Assembly: GCA_030683105.1 (NCBI GenBank)
Contig: JAUXMZ010000043.1
Span: forward strand, 60,231-124,230
Source: Burkholderiales bacterium
Lineage (GTDB): Bacteria; Pseudomonadota; Gammaproteobacteria; Burkholderiales; SG8-41
Length of the DNA stretch: 64,000 nucleotides
Reading direction: 5' to 3'
Shown: positions 44,351 through 53,275 of the stretch, in pieces
Layout: each line of letters begins with the position of its first letter
Position numbering within the stretch: the first letter of the stretch is position 1
Program-made: the position numbers and the translations under genes
The notes under the pieces: generated by a model
Databases searched by the model: none
What the model saw: only the letters and a program-made list of their open reading frames with translations
Told to the model about the DNA's origin: nothing

Positions 44351-45777
44351 GCGCCAGAATACTGGTCGTCGACGACGAGGAAATCATCATCCGCAGTTGC
44401 CTGCGCATATTGAGCGGCAGCGATTACGAGGTGGATTCCGCCCCGAACGGGCTGGAGGCCTTGCGCAAATTAAACGACAATCAATATGACATGATGATCC
44501 TCGACATCATGATGCCGAACATGGATGGCCTGGAAGTATTGCAGCGGGCGAAGGAGGCGCACCCGGACATCGACGTCATCATGGTCACCGGGCTGTCCCA
44601 GATCGATACCGCGGTTCGCGCCATGAAACTGGGGGCCTTCGATTACCTGCCCAAACCCTTCGATCCCGATGAACTCAAGCTCGTGGTGGAGCGGGCGCTG
44701 GAAAGACGGCGCCTGATGCGGGAAAACCAGGATCTCAAAAGCGAGGTCAGCTCCAAGTACCGCTTCGAGAACATTATCGGCTCCAGCCCCAGGATGCAGA
44801 GCGTCTTCCGGCTGATCGCTCAGGTGGCGCCGACCAACGGCACCGTTCTGCTGACGGGAGAGAGCGGGACCGGCAAGGAACTGATAGCGCGCGCCACACA
44901 CTACAACAGCCTGCGCAAGGACGGTCCATTCATCGCGGTCGACTGCAACTCGTTGAGCGAAAACCTGCTCGAAAGCGAGCTGTTCGGACACGTCAAGGGT
45001 TCGTTCACCGGCGCCGTGACGAACAAGAGAGGCATGTTCGAAATGGCCAACAACGGCACGCTGTTTCTGGATGAAATAGGCAATCTGTCGCTCTCCACCC
45101 AGGCTAAGCTGCTGCGGGTCCTGCAGGAGCGGGAGTTCAAGGCAGTGGGGGACACCCGGACGCAGACCGTCAACATCCGGCTGATCACCGCCACCAACAA
45201 GGACCTGAAGGCCATGGTGGCGGACGAGACCTTCCGCGAGGATCTGTTCTATCGCATCAACCTCTTCCCCATCCACGTCCCGTCCCTGCGGGAGCGCCGC
45301 GACGACATTCCTGCTCTTGCATTTCATTTCCTCAAGATTTTCAGCGGGGAACTGGAGAAAAAGGTGACCGAGATTTCCGAGGGGGCCATGAGCGCGCTGG
45401 TGAACTATGCGTGGCCGGGCAATGTGCGCGAACTCGAGAATACGATGCACCGGGCGACAATACTGGCCAGCGACAAGGTCATCCGCCAGGCCCACCTGGC
45501 GTATATCATCGAATCGCCTCAGGCCGATCTCGAAGTGCCGAGAACCGGCGACGAACTCAAGCGGGTAAAAAAAGAGGCCCGCGAAAAGTCAGTGGAAAAC
45601 ATCGAGAAGCTTTTCGTGCTCGAGGCGCTCAAGCGCAATTCATGGAACGTCACCAAGAGTGCGGAAGAAACCGGCATGCAGCGGGCCAATTTCCAGGTGC
45701 TCATGAAGAAATACGACATCCGGATCCGGGGCGCGGCGCACGATTCCGACGCATCAGACGACACTCAGAGCCCATAA
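44347..45777 (+). CDS. NtrC-family sigma54-dependent response regulator
   Basis: A 476-residue activator: receiver 1-120 with Asp53 (ILDIMMPNMDG), AAA+ domain (about 140-380) with Walker A GESGTGKE, the sigma54-contact loop GSFTGA (218-223, Ser replacing the first Ala of GAFTGA) and a Fis-like HTH at the end (NVTKSAEETGMQRANFQVLM). It is the partner of the haem-motif kinase and should activate sigma54 promoters, perhaps of the cytochrome genes nearby. Confidence 0.93.
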   Translation: MSARILVVDDEEIIIRSCLRILSGSDYEVDSAPNGLEALRKLNDNQYDMMILDIMMPNMDGLEVLQRAKEAHPDIDVIMVTGLSQIDTAVRAMKLGAFDYLPKPFDPDELKLVVERALERRRLMRENQDLKSEVSSKYRFENIIGSSPRMQSVFRLIAQVAPTNGTVLLTGESGTGKELIARATHYNSLRKDGPFIAVDCNSLSENLLESELFGHVKGSFTGAVTNKRGMFEMANNGTLFLDEIGNLSLSTQAKLLRVLQEREFKAVGDTRTQTVNIRLITATNKDLKAMVADETFREDLFYRINLFPIHVPSLRERRDDIPALAFHFLKIFSGELEKKVTEISEGAMSALVNYAWPGNVRELENTMHRATILASDKVIRQAHLAYIIESPQADLEVPRTGDELKRVKKEAREKSVENIEKLFVLEALKRNSWNVTKSAEETGMQRANFQVLMKKYDIRIRGAAHDSDASDDTQSP

Positions 45778-45788
45778 CAAAATAAATC

Positions 45789-45932
45789 AGCCACAGAGAG
45801 CACAGAGTTTTCTTTTCAATACCCCCTTGAGGGGTGCACAGAGAGAACCAATAATGATTATTTAAAATAATCAGATACGCATCATGTCTTGTAATTTGTT
45901 TTTCCTCTGTGTTCTCAGTGATCTCTGTGGCT
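45789..45932. repeat. Inverted-repeat-bounded intergenic element (CTCTGTG type)
   Basis: The gap between 45,777 and 46,016 has AGCCACAGAGA (45,789-45,799) and its exact reverse complement TCTCTGTGGCT (45,922-45,932), with further CACAGAG/CTCTGTG words between. Sequences of this kind are dispersed in many bacterial chromosomes. It separates two convergent gene ends and may fold into a long stem. No gene is seen. Confidence 0.65.
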
Positions 45933-46015
45933 AATGCTTTTGAGTTTTTACCTTTTATTGGCCGTTACATCGATCTTGGTCTTTTTGAGTTGCGCTCTTA
46001 ACGAAAATTACGCGC

Positions 46016-46663
46016 TCACGCCGGCGGTGACGTGTGGTCGGATTCGTCCTCGACTTCCTCGTATCCGGTGATCATGGCCTTGAAGTGGGCCGAGCGTGTG
46101 TGGCCGAGGCTTGCAAGGTAGGGGTGGATGAATATGAATGCCGTAAAGAATATGAAAATCAGCACGTGGGCCGTGTCCACCACCCGCACCCCCCCGAGCG
46201 CGTCGATCATGCCGGAGAAGCGGTGGACGTCCCACAACAGCACTCCGGTGTAGAACTGCAGCGGCACGAGCATCAGCATGATGACCTGGTAAGCCATGCT
46301 CTGCATCGAATTGAACTTGGCGTAGGCGCTGACGTGGTATGGGTTGGGCTCGCCTTTGAATATGCCGTAGCCGTAGAACCTGAGCTGGCGGAAGCTCGCC
46401 TTGAAATGCTTGGCGGGACTCAGTTCCGGATGGTAGACCTTGATCTTGTCTGAAAACAGGTAGAAGAGCAGCCAGATGAAAAAATTGGCGATGAGCGCAA
46501 ATCCGATCCAGTTGTGCAGGACGACCGCGGTCCTGAACGACATCAGATCGATCAATCCAATGTACCGGATCTGAATGCCGGTGACGAGCATCGCCACGAA
46601 TCCGAGCGCATTCATCCAGTGCCAGATCCTTACCGGGAGTGGGTGAACGTAAATTCTTGGCAT
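46016..46663 (-). CDS. Cytochrome b561-type membrane subunit
   Basis: A 215-residue protein with four membrane helices of the cytochrome b561/hydrogenase-b type. Candidate haem ligands are His in RIWHWMNALGF, VVLHNWIGF, and VVDTAHVLIF plus FIFIHPYLAS. It lies 68 bases downstream of the nonahaem cytochrome on the minus strand; together they resemble a split version of the CbcL-like fusion at 36,450. Likely a quinone-reactive subunit. Confidence 0.85.
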   Translation of the reverse strand: MPRIYVHPLPVRIWHWMNALGFVAMLVTGIQIRYIGLIDLMSFRTAVVLHNWIGFALIANFFIWLLFYLFSDKIKVYHPELSPAKHFKASFRQLRFYGYGIFKGEPNPYHVSAYAKFNSMQSMAYQVIMLMLVPLQFYTGVLLWDVHRFSGMIDALGGVRVVDTAHVLIFIFFTAFIFIHPYLASLGHTRSAHFKAMITGYEEVEDESDHTSPPA

Positions 46664-46731
46664 TGCGTTGTTCCTTTAACGTTGGTGCAGCTGCATCGAC
46701 GGGACGATTGAAGGACCCGGCTACGGGCGCC

Positions 46732-48045
46732 TCAGGAGTCCTCCCGCCCGCCGATTTTCTTCGCGTATCTCCGGAAGAGCCAGGTGAGCGTCAAATGGCC
46801 GATCGGCACCCCGATGCCGCTCAGCAGCGCGAGAACGAACAGCCAATCCAGCAGCTTGATGCGGGTGCCGCCTATGGCATAAAAACCGCCCATCGATTCC
46901 ACCGAAATCGCCGAGTGCAGCACGTCCTTGTCAGCGTCATACCGCAGCGGCCTGCCGTCAGGCCCGGCGATGGAAACCGTGACGCTCTGGAACGGGTCGG
47001 CGCCTACCCGGTGGCAACTGTCGCAATTGCGGCTCGCCATGTATTTGTCTGACAACTGGTGGGCCACGACGCCATCGCTCACTTCCAGCCGGCCGCGCAG
47101 GGTCGCCTTGCCGACTGCCCCGTCGCGGCTGAATTCGCGCAGCAGGCTTTGCAGGGCCAGTGCATCGAGGCCCGTGCCCTTCGCATCGGCGAACCGGGCG
47201 CGGCTGTCGAACTGCGGCACGCCCTGCTTTTCCGAGATCCGTGTCTGCGCCACGCTGTCGTACATCCTGAGATCAACCCGGCGCTTGGCTCCCGGCACAT
47301 GACAGGCCGGGCACGATATGGTTTCCAGATGCCGTGCGGCATTGGGCAACCAGACCTGGTGTGAAGCTACCGTGGCCGGATGGCAGCCGAGGCAGGCATT
47401 TTTCACGGTGTCGCCGGCCGTCGCCGCGGTCACGTCATGCGCGCGGTGACAGTCTGCGCACAGCGGAACGTGGGTATTGCCCGGCTTGCTGCGCGCCCGG
47501 CCATGCACGCTGGCGGCATAGGCGCCGAATACGGCGTCGTGGCACTTCCGGCATGACACTTCGGCCATCACCTCACGGGCCTTGGGCTGAATCGCATGAG
47601 GCGCATGGCAGTCGGTGCAGATCGGGGCGACCGGGTTGCCCTCGCGCAGGAGGGAGGCATGAATACTGCCCCCGTACAGCTTGAATATGTCGTCATGGCA
47701 CTGGCGGCAGGCCTCGGTCCGCGCGATGGAATATTCGCGCGTGCTGGCGATTTTCTGTTTTACCGGGGGATGGTTCTGCAGGGTGACTTCCGCATGGCAA
47801 CTGGCGCAACCCATCGGGTTGTGGACGGACGCAGCGAAGGCCGGACCCGCAACATGCAGCGAGAGCGTTTCGCCGTTAGGCAGTTTCTTGACCAGTCCTT
47901 CAGTTGCGTGACAGGCGAGGCATTGCTGGTCTGGTTCGGAAAGCGCGCTGGCGGCGGCGCGGGCGGCGCCCTGATCCATGAAAAATGCCGCGGCCACGCC
48001 GAAAAACGCGGCCATCACCCATGTTGGAAGCCCTCTACCGTGCAT
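46732..48045 (-). CDS. Membrane-anchored nonahaem cytochrome c
   Basis: A 437-residue protein with signal peptide, nine CXXCH motifs (CLACH, CASCH, CRQCH, CTDCH, CRKCH, CADCH, CLGCH, CPACH, CDSCH) and a C-terminal helix (LLDWLFVLALLSGIGVPIGH). The first eight haems occupy about residues 40-265; the ninth comes after an unusual ~100-residue gap. ATG 48,045 has GGGGGACGGG before it; ATG 48,090 would add 15 residues. It is paired with the cytochrome b at 46,016. Confidence 0.85.
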   Translation of the reverse strand: MHGRGLPTWVMAAFFGVAAAFFMDQGAARAAASALSEPDQQCLACHATEGLVKKLPNGETLSLHVAGPAFAASVHNPMGCASCHAEVTLQNHPPVKQKIASTREYSIARTEACRQCHDDIFKLYGGSIHASLLREGNPVAPICTDCHAPHAIQPKAREVMAEVSCRKCHDAVFGAYAASVHGRARSKPGNTHVPLCADCHRAHDVTAATAGDTVKNACLGCHPATVASHQVWLPNAARHLETISCPACHVPGAKRRVDLRMYDSVAQTRISEKQGVPQFDSRARFADAKGTGLDALALQSLLREFSRDGAVGKATLRGRLEVSDGVVAHQLSDKYMASRNCDSCHRVGADPFQSVTVSIAGPDGRPLRYDADKDVLHSAISVESMGGFYAIGGTRIKLLDWLFVLALLSGIGVPIGHLTLTWLFRRYAKKIGGREDS

Positions 48046-48267
48046 GTTTCCCGTCCCCCACGTACGACGCGACTGCGTCTTATCGATCATTTGATGATCC
48101 GATGCAAGCCCGGCACCGAAGACCGCACTGGCGCTTCCGACCCTCGAGCGTTGCGCATCAGTGCAATGGACGTGTCATATATCACGAAGACCCGGCCGGG
48201 TGATTGCAAAGCGGCCGGTCCCTGCGCCAAGCAGCAGCAAATATAGCAGATGCACTATGGTTCAAAT

Positions 48268-48281
48268 TTGATCTGGATCAT
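48268..48281. promoter_or_regulatory. FNR-like box between nonahaem cytochrome and kinase
   Basis: TTGATCTGGATCAT has one mismatch to the consensus and lies 223 bases upstream of the nonahaem gene start. The rest of the gap 48,046-48,312 shows no other feature. Confidence 0.55.
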
Positions 48282-48312
48282 GCCGCCCGACCGCGAGTTC
48301 TTTGAACTCAGA

Positions 48313-50190
48313 TTACTTTTGCAAAGGCAAATGAATGGTAAATGTCGTTCCCTTGCCGGCTTCACTTTCAACACCAATGGTCCCGTCATGGTTATCTATT
48401 ATTCGCCATATGACTGCGAGTCCAAGCCCGGTTCCATGCTTTCCTTTCGTGGTGTAAAACGGCTCAAACAGCCTGGAAAGATTCTCTTCGGGTATTCCCT
48501 GCCCCGTATCTGCTATTTTTACCTGTATGTAATCTTTTTGCCCAGCTTCATCCATTGCCCCCCACCTTTGCCAGGTACATTCCGGATTTGCGCAGCCCTC
48601 GAACATTCCATGCGGAGGCACTTCAAAAGCGCAAACCGATGACCCGCACTCCGGGCATTTGATATTTTCCTCGATTAATGAAACGCCGCACTGGGGACAT
48701 GAAACCTGGAAATTCTTTCCGCTCTTGAATTCCATTCCGTACTGATGCCGGTGTTTGCCATAAACAGGGTCCAGGTTGATGAATTCATCATTACCCTTCA
48801 CGACCGCTTTTACTCTTATGGTCGGCAGGCCGTTGATTTTTATTTCATCATCCATGAGGGAGTGTCTTTTGGGGCAGACGGCGGTTTTTATCTGCGCCAA
48901 TCCATACGGTGACAGCGAGATCATGGATGGATGGACGGTAATTTTTCCTCCGCTGTCTCCAATTGCATCGGCGGCATTGACCATCAGGTTTATAAAAACC
49001 TGCTGAATCTGATTGGGGTCTACCGTTATCTCCGGCAACGGGGTATCGAGATGCGCATCGAGTTCGATGCGCTTGAGCAAGAGCTGGGCGGCGACCACTT
49101 CTATTGCGTTTTTTATGATTTTGTTGATATCCGATTCTTGCATCTTGGGAACGGACGGCCGGGCAAAATCGAGGAGGTTCTTGACGATCTCCCGGCATCG
49201 TATTGTTTCTCTGACGATGACGCCCAGATCCTCCTGCAATTCGGGATTCTCCTTTGTCCTTTTCAGGATAAAACTGCTGTAGGTCAAAACGGCCGTCAAC
49301 GGGTTGTTTATCTCGTGAGCGACCCCCGCCGCAAGCCTCCCCAGTGAAGCCATTTTATCGGACTGGAAAAGCTGCTGTTTTGCCTCCGCCAGATTCTTGG
49401 TCATTTTATTGAATGACTTTGCAAGCAATCCGAGCTCGTCATTGCCGATATCATCTATGGTGTAATTGTAATTACCCGAGCTGACCTGGCTGGTGGCTTT
49501 AACCAATTTGCCGACAGGCTTGACTATCCATATCCTGACGAAATATGCGATAAAAATGCTTAATGCAAGAATCGCCATGGCGGCAAGGGCGATCAATCTG
49601 AACTTGTTGTCTTCGATCTGCCGGTCCACATTTTTCAAGTCCATTTTTATGTCAAGCACCCCCAGCACCGTCTGGTCCCTGGTGTGGGCATGGCAGGCCG
49701 CCTCGTAGCACGAGGGGGTGTTGTAAATCGGGTTTATGACCGCAAGTATGCGGGGCGCATCCGGACTGATCCTGTAAATTCGCATTCTTTCGTTCATGGG
49801 CAGTCGCTGCAATGGCGCATTTTCGGTGTGGCATGCGTAGCAGCTTTCGGCATGCTTATCGACCATCTTCCCGATCAAGTCACTGCGGGATGAAAACGTC
49901 ACCTCTCCTTCCTTGTTGAGTATCCGGATCTCCGTAATACTCGGTTCATGCGAGACGGTATTGATGATCGCATGCACTTCGTCTCTTTTGTTCTCCAGCA
50001 TGCTGGTAAGCGTGCTGTTCTTGATGGCCTCGCTCAGCTGGTTTGCATGGATTCCTGCCTGGGATATCAGGGCATCAGTTTGCGCTCTGATGCTGAAGTA
50101 CGAAAACACGCCGATGATGATGATTGTAATGACGCCAACCGCAATGATCAGTTTTAAACCTATCCTGGCTACCATTGCGCTTGATTCCAT
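48313..50190 (-). CDS. Haem-motif sensor kinase with zinc-ribbon insert in the ATPase domain
   Basis: A 625-residue kinase: helices at about 10-31 and 197-219, periplasmic sensor with CYACH (117-121) and CYEAACH (161-167), HAMP, phospho-His292 (AAGVAHEINNPLTA), N box about 400-410 and G boxes DTGQGIP (561-567) and GTGLGLAV. Between N and G1 boxes an insert of ~130 residues carries CP (439), CPQC (498-501), CPEC (512-515), Cys520, Cys533 and Cys538, a zinc-ribbon/rubredoxin-like pattern. Codon use is AT-richer than the surrounding core. Start ATG 50,190 or 50,175. Confidence 0.85.
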   Translation of the reverse strand: MESSAMVARIGLKLIIAVGVITIIIIGVFSYFSIRAQTDALISQAGIHANQLSEAIKNSTLTSMLENKRDEVHAIINTVSHEPSITEIRILNKEGEVTFSSRSDLIGKMVDKHAESCYACHTENAPLQRLPMNERMRIYRISPDAPRILAVINPIYNTPSCYEAACHAHTRDQTVLGVLDIKMDLKNVDRQIEDNKFRLIALAAMAILALSIFIAYFVRIWIVKPVGKLVKATSQVSSGNYNYTIDDIGNDELGLLAKSFNKMTKNLAEAKQQLFQSDKMASLGRLAAGVAHEINNPLTAVLTYSSFILKRTKENPELQEDLGVIVRETIRCREIVKNLLDFARPSVPKMQESDINKIIKNAIEVVAAQLLLKRIELDAHLDTPLPEITVDPNQIQQVFINLMVNAADAIGDSGGKITVHPSMISLSPYGLAQIKTAVCPKRHSLMDDEIKINGLPTIRVKAVVKGNDEFINLDPVYGKHRHQYGMEFKSGKNFQVSCPQCGVSLIEENIKCPECGSSVCAFEVPPHGMFEGCANPECTWQRWGAMDEAGQKDYIQVKIADTGQGIPEENLSRLFEPFYTTKGKHGTGLGLAVIWRIIDNHDGTIGVESEAGKGTTFTIHLPLQK

Positions 50191-50383
50191 CTGGTAATTC
50201 TTGTCAGAAGGTTAAAAACCGATTTTACGCGGCCTGTTTCTGCTGCAACAGCAGGCTGCCGGCGGTGAGACATCATTTGAGCCGAAATCATATGACAATT
50301 AACAATGGCGCCCGGATAGGAACGTATCGCTCAGGCGATGCCCATCCGGGTCATTGGCCTGCGGCCTCGGCAACCACGGGCTT

Positions 50384-50545
50384 TCAGTGGCCGGTTTTCG
50401 AGGTTTTGTCTCCGGCATCCGGGCCTTTCTTGCCGTAACCCGAGAGATATCTCACCAGCAGTATGAACAAAACGAGAAACGACAATAACAAAAGATATTC
50501 CAGGCCCTTGGTCTCGAATATGTTTACATAGGTGTAGAACTCCAT
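50384..50545 (-). CDS. 53-residue membrane protein of the NrfD module
   Basis: A short frame (MEFYTYVNIFETKGLEYLLL...) with one membrane helix and a Lys/Gly/Asp-rich tail. It follows the NrfD-like gene by 20 bases on the same strand. Tiny subunits like this are known in Hmc/Dsr-type NrfD complexes, so it may be an accessory membrane subunit. The 193 bases up to the kinase at 50,190 hold nothing clear. Confidence 0.65.
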   Translation of the reverse strand: MEFYTYVNIFETKGLEYLLLLSFLVLFILLVRYLSGYGKKGPDAGDKTSKTGH

Positions 50546-50565
50546 CGTGCGCCCCTATATTCAGG

Positions 50566-51762
50566 TCAGTGTTTACTGAGAACCGGCATGCGGGTGATTA
50601 TCCATCTGAGGACCCATATTTCCACGGAAATGACCATGAGCGTAACGACAATCTCCTGCCATGACGGGTAGTAGTGATCGGCCGCGTACCAGCGAAAAGC
50701 GATCACGGACACATTCAATCTGTTGAGGATAATGCCGAGCAAGGCCATGACGGAGGCAACCTTGATCAATCCCAGGTTCCTGTTTCTCACCGCGTAGGCA
50801 AACATGCAGCAGGGTATGAGCACAAAACCGATGATTTCGACGAGATACCAGTAACCCCAGAAATCATGGATCAGGTTCCAGCGTTGCTCATGCACGAAGA
50901 GGAGCGCCTGGAAAAAATAATAGACGAACATGGTAATGGCAGCGCCTTTGGCCAGGCCCAGGACTATTTCCTCATTGCGCTTGTGGTTGCCATCTCCAAT
51001 CAGGTCCTTGAAGACCTTATGGCTGATCGTGCCCTCGAATATGATCATTGCCAGACCGGCATAAATACTTGAAACAAAGAACAGGATCGGTATGAATTCC
51101 GAATACCAGAGAGGGTGTATTTTCGGCTTGGCCATCAGGAAGAGCGCGCCAAGGCCGGATTGATGGAGGATCGAGAGCGTGATGCCGAATATCACGGCGC
51201 CGAGCGTAAGTGCGGAAAGGAATTTCCGGACTTTCTCCAGCTTTGCCCATTCGGCAATCACCGGCGAAAATTCAACGAACATCGCAATCATGTACAGCAG
51301 AAAGTGCCACGAAACCAGAAACAGCACGGAGTTATACCCGAACGAGTTCCCGATGATCGGATTCACTATATGCCAGGGCCGCCCCAGATCCAGCACCAGG
51401 GCACCCGCATAAAAGACATATGCCATCAGTCCGTTCAATACGGTCACCCTGACGATGGAGTGATATTTGTCGTTTCTCATCACATAAACGACAAAGGTGA
51501 CGACGTAGGAGCCGCCGGCAAAGGCGACACCGGTGACAACATCGAATCCGATCCACAGCCCCCATGGGAATTCCTGGTTAAGATTGGTGACTGATCCGAG
51601 TCCGTAGACAAACCGGAAATACAGGATTACCAGGCCGACGATGATGATTGGGATTGAAATGACATTGAACGGGGTAAGCCACTTGCCCCGGGGTTTCAGC
51701 TCCTGCAGAAAGAACCTGAAGACCCTGCTGAATTCACTCGTGAACACCGCCGCGTTACTCAT
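50566..51762 (-). CDS. NrfD/HybB-family quinone-interacting membrane subunit
   Basis: A 398-residue protein with about ten membrane helices. The HybB/NrfD signature is seen in QEFPWGLWIGFDVVTGVAFA, VLDLGRPWHI and ILHQSGLGALFLMA. Such subunits bind quinone and pass electrons to the Fe-S partner without haem. It overlaps the Fe-S protein gene by eight bases, indicating coupled synthesis. Confidence 0.92.
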   Translation of the reverse strand: MSNAAVFTSEFSRVFRFFLQELKPRGKWLTPFNVISIPIIIVGLVILYFRFVYGLGSVTNLNQEFPWGLWIGFDVVTGVAFAGGSYVVTFVVYVMRNDKYHSIVRVTVLNGLMAYVFYAGALVLDLGRPWHIVNPIIGNSFGYNSVLFLVSWHFLLYMIAMFVEFSPVIAEWAKLEKVRKFLSALTLGAVIFGITLSILHQSGLGALFLMAKPKIHPLWYSEFIPILFFVSSIYAGLAMIIFEGTISHKVFKDLIGDGNHKRNEEIVLGLAKGAAITMFVYYFFQALLFVHEQRWNLIHDFWGYWYLVEIIGFVLIPCCMFAYAVRNRNLGLIKVASVMALLGIILNRLNVSVIAFRWYAADHYYPSWQEIVVTLMVISVEIWVLRWIITRMPVLSKH

Positions 51763-52654
51763 GTTCTTCCCCCGGTTTTGTCCACTCGCTGCTTTCGCTT
51801 AATTTGTTTTTTCTGTCCGTCAGCTCATTCAGCCCCAGCAGGAGCGCCGGGACGCCGAACAGAATCAGCGGAACAGAAACCAGGAATTGCTTGGTGTATT
51901 CGGGATAGGGCGTTGTGCCAAGGTCGGTCCTAAAGCCGATCTGGTTGAACGGAACGGCGGACAGGTACAGCCAGCCGGTTCCTCCTACTTCGTGCTCTCC
52001 GTAAATGTGACGCACATATTTGTCCGGGTGGCTGTAAACACGGTGCCGCGCAACTTCCATCAGTTCTCTCTTCGGGCCAAACATCAGGGCATCCGTCGGG
52101 CAGGCCTCCACGCACGCAGGCTTTTTGCCCTCCTTCAATCTCTCGTAGCACATGTTGCACTTCATGATTCTCGGATTCCACGAGTGATACTCCGCCTTTG
52201 GAATATCGAAGGGGCAGGAGATCATGCAAAACCGGCAGCCCATGCACTTGTCGCCGTCCCAGGTAACCGGCCCCTCTTTCGTCTTGTACATGGCATTTAC
52301 CAGACAGGCGGCCCCGCAGGCCGGCTGCCAGCAATGCATGCACTGCCTTTTTACGAACACATCGCCTTTTTCGGTCTTGAAGCGGTTTACGATCGTCCAC
52401 TGCTTGTCGCTGGTATCGTGAATTTTCTCGAGCGCATTGTCGTTTTTGACGTCCGGGACATAGTTATCGTGCGTCACCGAACAGGCGACCTCGCAGGACC
52501 TGCACCCGATACACCGGGTGGTATCGACTAGCACCCCGATGAATTCCTTGTTTTCTTTGGTGGCTTCAGCTTTTGCTTTTTTTATGGGCAGTACAGCCGC
52601 ACCGATTGCCGCACCGACGGTGGCTGAGGTTCTAAAAAACTGTCTTCTATCCAC
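51755..52654 (-). CDS. Tat-exported 4x[4Fe-4S] protein, HybA-like
   Basis: A 299-residue protein with a Tat signal (DRRQFFRTSATVG), four ferredoxin-type clusters with 16 cysteines (48, 51, 54, 58; 105, 108, 113, 117; 137, 140, 143, 147; 166, 169, 181, 185) and a C-terminal helix (about 252-272). It should sit on the periplasmic face and relay electrons between the NrfD-like subunit and the pentahaem cytochrome next to it. Confidence 0.93.
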   Translation of the reverse strand: MDRRQFFRTSATVGAAIGAAVLPIKKAKAEATKENKEFIGVLVDTTRCIGCRSCEVACSVTHDNYVPDVKNDNALEKIHDTSDKQWTIVNRFKTEKGDVFVKRQCMHCWQPACGAACLVNAMYKTKEGPVTWDGDKCMGCRFCMISCPFDIPKAEYHSWNPRIMKCNMCYERLKEGKKPACVEACPTDALMFGPKRELMEVARHRVYSHPDKYVRHIYGEHEVGGTGWLYLSAVPFNQIGFRTDLGTTPYPEYTKQFLVSVPLILFGVPALLLGLNELTDRKNKLSESSEWTKPGEEHE

Positions 52655-52681
52655 GATAGCTCCTGTTTCTGAAGTGTCCGG

Positions 52682-53221
52682 TCACGATTTTCTCTTCCCC
52701 GAATGACACAATTCGCAACTGGCGCTTGCTTCCTTGCCGGTGCTCACTGCGTGGCACTTCCAGCACTGCTTGTGAATCACTACTTTTGAGCTGAGTGTTT
52801 CATCCGCAATATTTGTCGGATTGGAGCGATGGCAGGCCGAACACGCATAAGCCGCCTGCCCGGCCTTTTTTGAGCCATCATGGCAAATCTGACAATTAAT
52901 CCAGGAGGATTTGAGATAATCCGGATGCGGGGTGTTTAATTTTTTGGCATTTATCTGATGGTGGCACTCGACACATTTGATCCCGAGATCTGCGATGTGC
53001 TTCTGATGGTTGAATACCACCTCGCCCACCGATGAAGGTATTTTTATCTGCGACGGCGCCTCCCCGGCGCCTGATTTGGAGCCATCTGCCATTACACCGG
53101 TCGGTGACGCAGCCTTGACTGGGGTAGCTGCCTTGCCTGCCGTAACCTCTTCAGTATTGGACGGCAAACTTACAGCAGCAAGAAAGACCGCCGCCGCAGC
53201 CGCGATAAAATATCTGATCAT
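52682..53221 (-). CDS. Periplasmic pentahaem cytochrome (c3/c7-like)
   Basis: A 179-residue exported protein with five haem motifs: CVECHH, CQICH, CSACH, CWKCH and CELCH. The opening VVFNHQKHIADLGIKCVECH is the class III pattern in which early His residues ligate haems. It stands 27 bases before the Fe-S gene in the same direction and is probably the soluble electron partner of the quinone module. The signal peptide is followed by an Ala/Ser/Gly linker. Confidence 0.9.
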   Translation of the reverse strand: MIRYFIAAAAAVFLAAVSLPSNTEEVTAGKAATPVKAASPTGVMADGSKSGAGEAPSQIKIPSSVGEVVFNHQKHIADLGIKCVECHHQINAKKLNTPHPDYLKSSWINCQICHDGSKKAGQAAYACSACHRSNPTNIADETLSSKVVIHKQCWKCHAVSTGKEASASCELCHSGKRKS

Positions 53222-53275
53222 AACTACCTCTTTTTAGACGTCCGGATAAAAAGCAGTGTAGCTACCTGAAGTTTG

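Noticed and set aside
45820..45838. ACCCC-CTTGA-GGGGT palindrome resembling a copper operator
   Set aside because: It sits between two convergent gene ends inside a repeat element, with no promoter or copper gene next to it.
48250..48642. 130-codon plus-strand frame opposite the zinc-ribbon kinase
   Set aside because: It runs antisense to the conserved kinase G2 box; the minus strand is clearly coding.
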